Shown here: positions 1 to 6,000 of the stretch, piece by piece
Position numbering within the stretch: the first letter of the stretch is position 1
Layout: the number at the start of each line of letters is the position of its first letter
Source: CAYFIW01 sp964500645
GTDB lineage: Bacteria; Chloroflexota; Dehalococcoidia; Lucifugimonadales; UBA826
Direction of reading: 5' to 3'
Length of the DNA: 8,351 nt
Assembly (NCBI GenBank): GCA_964500645.1
Contig: CAZCOH010000067.1
Coordinates: forward strand, 1 to 8,351
Program-made: the position numbers and the translations under genes
Notes under the pieces: generated by a model
Databases searched by the model: none
The model's input: the letters and a program-made list of their open reading frames with translations, nothing else
Told to the model about the DNA's origin: nothing

Positions 1-95
1 CCACATGAAACTATGAACGATTTTACTTATTTTAACAACACGTAAAACCACCTGTTGGACTCAACCTAACGGCCGTGATACCAGGAAATCGGTCC
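1..95. other. Short downstream non-coding stretch
   Basis: These 95 bases follow the stop codon of the large gene. I find no start of a neighbouring gene with a ribosome binding site, no tRNA-like structure and no hairpin followed by a T-run. The only inverted signals are the 8-base palindrome ACGGCCGT near 69-76 and a 5-base CAACA/TGTTG pairing on the minus strand, both too weak to call a terminator. Confidence 0.5.
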
Positions 96-3000
96 TTAGA
101 ACGGATTAAACACCTGGATACGTTTCTTATGTTTCCTACAATCGTATTTATTACAGGAATCTGTGATGTATATATTTCCCGTCCCAGGGCCGATTGATAT
201 ATCCAGAGCACTAGAGAAAAATCCATCTTTTGGACTCTTCTTACCAACCGACTTCCCTTCCCATTTGGAGACGAACTTACCATCAAGAGTGAATTTCTTT
301 ATCTCATTTTTACCTGAGTCAACAGTGTAAAGGAACCCATTTTTACTGGCTGCAATGGAAACCACATTTCCATACGACGAAGCATGACCACCAGAACCAA
401 TAAACTCTTCGTCTTTATCTCCGGTTAGCCCCCATTTCACAAGTAATGTGCCATCTTTAGCATATGTATGAATGTTATTGGCAGCCTTCTTACTCCACCC
501 AAATCCGGCATCGTGTACAACATGCACATTCCCTGTTTCATCTACTGCAATACTTAGAACAGAACTCTTAAGTGAACTTACCTTTTTGGCAAATTCCCTG
601 TCACATTTACCATCGGCAGTAACTTTCGTGAATCCATATCCACTACTAGATGATCCTGGACTGCTGGTATGATCGTGAGACAGATATATTGCACCACTAT
701 TTTTATCAATTTCTATAATGCCCCCACCGCCACCATCAAATGCACAGGTTGCCGAATAAGCAGTTTCTTCCGGTTCTATCGTTTCAATAAAGACCACATC
801 GTTTGTAAATTTATATATGCTTGGCGAACAATTGCTTGTCAGATAAACATTGTCTTGACCATCAACGGCCACGTCATGTGGGCCGCATTTGGTTCTAATA
901 TGTGAATGCTGTTTGTAAGATTCGGGCATATTTAAATCAGCCCGACTTAACGTTTTTACAAGTAATCCCTCGGAATCGAATTTTTTAAGTAAAGTTTTAT
1001 CTTTAGGATTCCCCAATCTGTCATGCACTGTAGCTACTACGAACAGGTTCCCTTTACTATCGATTGCGTTGTGTGAAGCCCCCCAGTAATGATCATTGTA
1101 ATCACTGTCATCATCGCCATTTGCTGCTATTCCAGACAGATCCACTTCCCTAATGAACGGTTCCTCTGCGGGTATATTTATCCGGAACCTGTTTACAGGC
1201 CGTACAGATGTATGCCCAAGGCTGTCAGTGGCAGCGATTTGATAAAATATCTCAACTCCTTTCCCAAAAGGACCAAATTTACCACCGTAAACTCTCGTTC
1301 CAAACTTGTCACTCTCCCTCCGATCCCAGACATCTCTATCCTTGTTGTAGGCCATAGTGTCAATTAATTTCATAGGAGTTTGTTCGACTCCATTAAGTGA
1401 CCACAACACCTCTACTTTATCTATGTTGTCCTGGTCTGCAACTTTAACCTTGAATTCCACCTTGTCCCGATACAAAACGTTACCAGGTGTGTGGTAAACC
1501 GGATCCAATGGACAATTGTGATTGCCTAAGCAGGAAGTACTATATACTTCCCCTATAACAGGTGGCGCCTCTACATCTTCTATATGATCGATAACTGCGT
1601 ACTTCATAGAGCCTATCTGATTGAAATTACCATCGTCCTGTTTTGAAGCACCACTTCTCCATATAATCCCGAAACTGCCATCGGGCAGATCGGTCACAAG
1701 CGGGTACTGGTTTCTACCAACGTACGGAGAAAATCTCCTCATACGGGCACCAGAAAACGAATCAAACTCGTCCTCTTTGTACCAAATAGATCGTTCGTAG
1801 TCAGAGTCCGCGACAACAAAAATCTGGCCAGAATCATTTGAAGCTATATCAAGTGAGTCAAAATGAACTAGTGAACTACCAGAATACCAGCCTGGTCCGG
1901 TATTGAACCCCATGATTGGTGTTGGGTCATCGAACGGTAGGAACTCGGACCATGTGATACCGCCGTCGTCGCTAAGAGAGTAACCTCCTCCTGATACGAC
2001 TGAAGCCTTAAATGAAAGCCCGTACGGACTGGTCAGGGTGCCTTTCGTATTCACCATATCACGCACGTGGGCTAATATCAGCAAACGCCCATCCAATGCT
2101 TCAACGAGACCATATATCGAAATGACACGGGGATCACTCTCAATTTGTTTTTCAGGGACAGGCAATTCAGACAAACTGTCCCATGTTTTACCGTTATCGT
2201 CAGAGGCTAAAACCTTGTATACCTCGTTGGTATAAAACAGAATCCATCGGCCTGATTTCAAAACTTCAAATTTCCAATTAAAAGTGTCTCCACTTTGGAA
2301 CTGCTTTCCATACAGAGTATCTGATTGGTCAACTGGTAGTTTCATAGTCATGTTTTTGGTCCATGAGACACCTTCATCATCACTTAACCGGACATTCAAT
2401 TCAGCGTCACGTGTATAAAACATAACCAATGTCCCATCCTCGTGCGAGGATACCTGTGGGCCATATCCACGGGTGATGATTAATGGCGTCTCCCAGGTCA
2501 CACCTTGGTCAAAACTCGAGATAGAGTAGACGACATCACTGGCACTATAAAAAGCCGACAACTTGCCGGATTTAGTGGAAATTAAATCTCCAAATTTTGC
2601 ATTCCCCGGCAGTATAGAGGAAGCAGATTCAGGTACCTTGTGTTTATGATCCTTCGCAATATCAAAATCTTCTGGCTTCTTAAGGGATTTAAACACCACA
2701 ACTGAATTCTCTCCAGCTCCAGCGAGGTAAATACGATCTCCCTCAGGACTCAAGGTTATGATGTTAGTCTGATCCCAGTAAGATATGTGCACACCCAACC
2801 CGGTAATACCTCCAAGTGTGTTTATTTCTCCACTCAGAACTTTAAGGTCTCCCGTGGCGGAGTCGATCTCATGCATGAATAATGCGCCGGAATACCTGAT
2901 CTGATCTGGATCAGAATATGACCCCACATCTCTACTACCTGTGGTGTAAAGATATTTACCATCACCAGAAATAGCTATATCTGTATTTTCCTGGGACCCG

Positions 3001-6000
3001 ACCGATATGGGTGACTTTACAAATTCCCCTGTGTTTACATCCTTCTCAAAAACAAGTATTTTCCCCCAGCTGTCCGGAACCATTGCATATAGATATTTAC
3101 CATCGGGGGTGATAGATATTCCATAGACATTACCTGTACCTGAAATAGCCTTTGAAAATTCTAAAACTCCGGTCTCAACATTTCTTTTAAACACTGAAAT
3201 CTGGTCGGCATATGAACCCGCTACATAGATAAATTCCCCATCAGGAGAGGCCGCCATATAACTATAGCCATCCATATCAATCAAACCACCTGTATCATCA
3301 TCACTCTTGTGAACTCCAAGGAAGGTCAGATTCCCATTCGTTGAGTCTCTTGAAAATGAAACCAGATCACTTCTACTCGTAGCATAGAGGTTTTTCTCAT
3401 CAGGACTTAGGAGTAGGCCTACACCGAATACATCAAATGGGGAAGGTAGTCCTTCTACTCCGTCAACCCCGTTTTTCACCGAACTGAGGAACTTTATTTC
3501 TCCTGTTGATGAATCTATATCAAATACAACAACGGATCCCGTATAGAGGCACTTTGAATGATCTGTATCCCAATAGCTACAATTATCTTCTTTACCCCAT
3601 TGAGCCAGTGCGTATAGATATTTTCCAGAAGCATCTATACGTAGCGACCCGATCTTCCTAAAATCGTCCCCATCTTCATTTTGGGACGAGAGAATTCCAG
3701 AAAACTTGAGTAACCCTGTCGAAGCATCCACCTCAAAACGTGAAACTCTATCAATATTTGGGGATTCAGTTGTACTGCCTGCAACATATACGTACTTCCC
3801 GTCAGGACTCGCTACAATTGACTTGGGTTTATTGATGCCTTCCACACCGTCAATTCCATTTTTATGTACCTGCAAAAGGTTTCCAGATCCATCTAGATAA
3901 TCAATTTGCGCTTGAGTTAATTCAAGTTTGGAAGTAGCAAATTTACCTAACTCATAAGCAGGAGACACTACTTTAAATCTCCTCGAAGTGGACCAGAGAG
4001 ACTCGCTATGATCATCTTGCCTGGATTTCACTCTCCAGAAATACCAACCTGTGCCTCCATCAGGCACGAATCCAAATTCTGTCCCATCAACGGATTCTGA
4101 AAGAATATATGAAGAATCATACCCAGATTTCCTTATTTCAAGGAGATATCCTCTTGAACCTTCAATTGGATCCCATCTAAAAGTAACTTTTCTTCCAGTT
4201 TGAACTATGTTTCCATTCCTAGGAGTCTGGGGTATCGGGCCAACATCAATACCCAACCATCTCAAACTTCTGGAGAATAACTGTTGTCTCTCCAATCTAC
4301 TCTGGATTCTTTCAAGGCCAAATCCTAAAAATACTGTTCTGTAATCTCCAGAATCATACCTGTTGCCTGCGGTTCCACTTCCAAAACTACCGGCAGCGTT
4401 TGAAGTAGTTACATAGATGTTCCCTTCTTGATCAGCGTCCATTCCTGAGGAGTGAGACGGAAGATATCTGTTGAACAAAAATACTGCGTCATCCTTGCCA
4501 CCATAATTTTCCTCATAAACCTCTATTCCCATACTATGACCACTAGCATGCTGAACACTTGTTATCACTCGTCCTCCAGGACCGGTGGCTACACCCATAT
4601 AAGAAAGCGCTCCACCCGATCCACACCCGGGGCCACATGACCAGACAGGACTAATGCTTAGAGGAGCAACTCCACTCCGATAATCATCAAAAGGATCAAT
4701 GAGAATTCCATCGGATGTAAACTTTTGTACCCTCCCTGGAACAGCGTCATTTTTGATTTCTGTGACAAGAACATTGCCATCTACATCTACTGCTATATCC
4801 TTCGGAAAAGCTATAGCCGGTTCTGTATACGCATACCCACCAGAGAAGGCTCCCTCAGGTGATTCAATATATGGGCCTGGCCCATTGGTATGAGGAGACT
4901 CATAATTTGCCGGATTAGAACTCCACTCAAGAAGGAAATTACCATCAAGATCAAACTTCTGTATTCTCCTATTCCATGTGTCGGCTACGTAAACATGCCC
5001 GTCTCCTGAGACTCCTATTCCATGTGGTAAATAGAATTCACCTTGCCCGCTTCCCTTCTTACCCCAGCTCTTGATGAAAGAACCAGCTGAATCAAATTTC
5101 TGAATCCTGTTATTCCTGGTATCAGCCACGTAAACATTACCGAAAGAATCTATTGATATTCCGTTAGGAGTATTGAATTTTCCTTCATCAGAACCTCTAT
5201 GACCTATCCTAGACCAGGGAATATCATGATTTGACTTTATCTCCCATTCAAAAAGACCCTTTGAATCGAACTTTATGATTTTCCTGTTAAATGCGTCTAT
5301 TACGTATACATTTTCTTGCTCATCAGTATGTATTTTAAAACCATTACCCAGTTCACCTTCTTGATCTCCTAACGATCCAAAATCTAACTTGGTTTTCCCG
5401 TCTTCTTTCATAGCTCTAGAGCCGTCAGGAAGGTATTTCTTTATTGATTTAGCCCCTTCAACAGCAGGTCCTGAAATTTCTGCCGAAAAAATAGTTCCAT
5501 CATCGAGGACCGAAAGATCCTCTGGCCATCCAACTTTCATTTTTCCTTCAATAGATAGATAGCAGTGGCCACTCGCATCAATGAACTTGCCAGAGGAATC
5601 AAATTTACGAACGTTTCCATTAGAACCCAAAAAGTAAAAATTACCAAAACTGTCGACTTCTAGGTCGTAACCCCCCAAAAGATTTGGACAGTTATGATTA
5701 CCCTGGCTAACATCGCTAAAACCGAGAACAGGGGTGCCTTTATAATCTCCAGATTTGCTAAATCTGATAACTGTAGGATAAGTCTGTGTGTTTCTTACTC
5801 CCCCCTCCTCATAATGTCCATTCATACCGGCCATATCAGTTACCAAAACGTCACCGTTGGCATCAATCGCAATGTCTCCCGGTTTATATATATGCTCCGG
5901 ATTAACCTTCAGTGCACCTGATGAAGGAGTAGCTTCTTGATATGCATCAGACCCCTTACTACCCCATTTCCTTAGGAAATTACCATTCTTATCAAATACA

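Noticed and set aside
1..95. Possible terminator after the stop codon
   Set aside because: The best pairing is a 5-base CAACA/TGTTG stem with a long loop and no T-run; the ACGGCCGT palindrome has no loop.
32..286. An 84-codon open frame on the minus strand overlapping the end of the large gene
   Set aside because: It lies mostly inside the well-supported terminal NHL repeat in another frame, has no recognisable motif, and is a shadow of the main gene.
1500..5700. Shared GNHNCP hexapeptide in the NHL array and in Ig copy B
   Set aside because: The flanking residues differ and the domains are unrelated, so a chance match is the simplest explanation.
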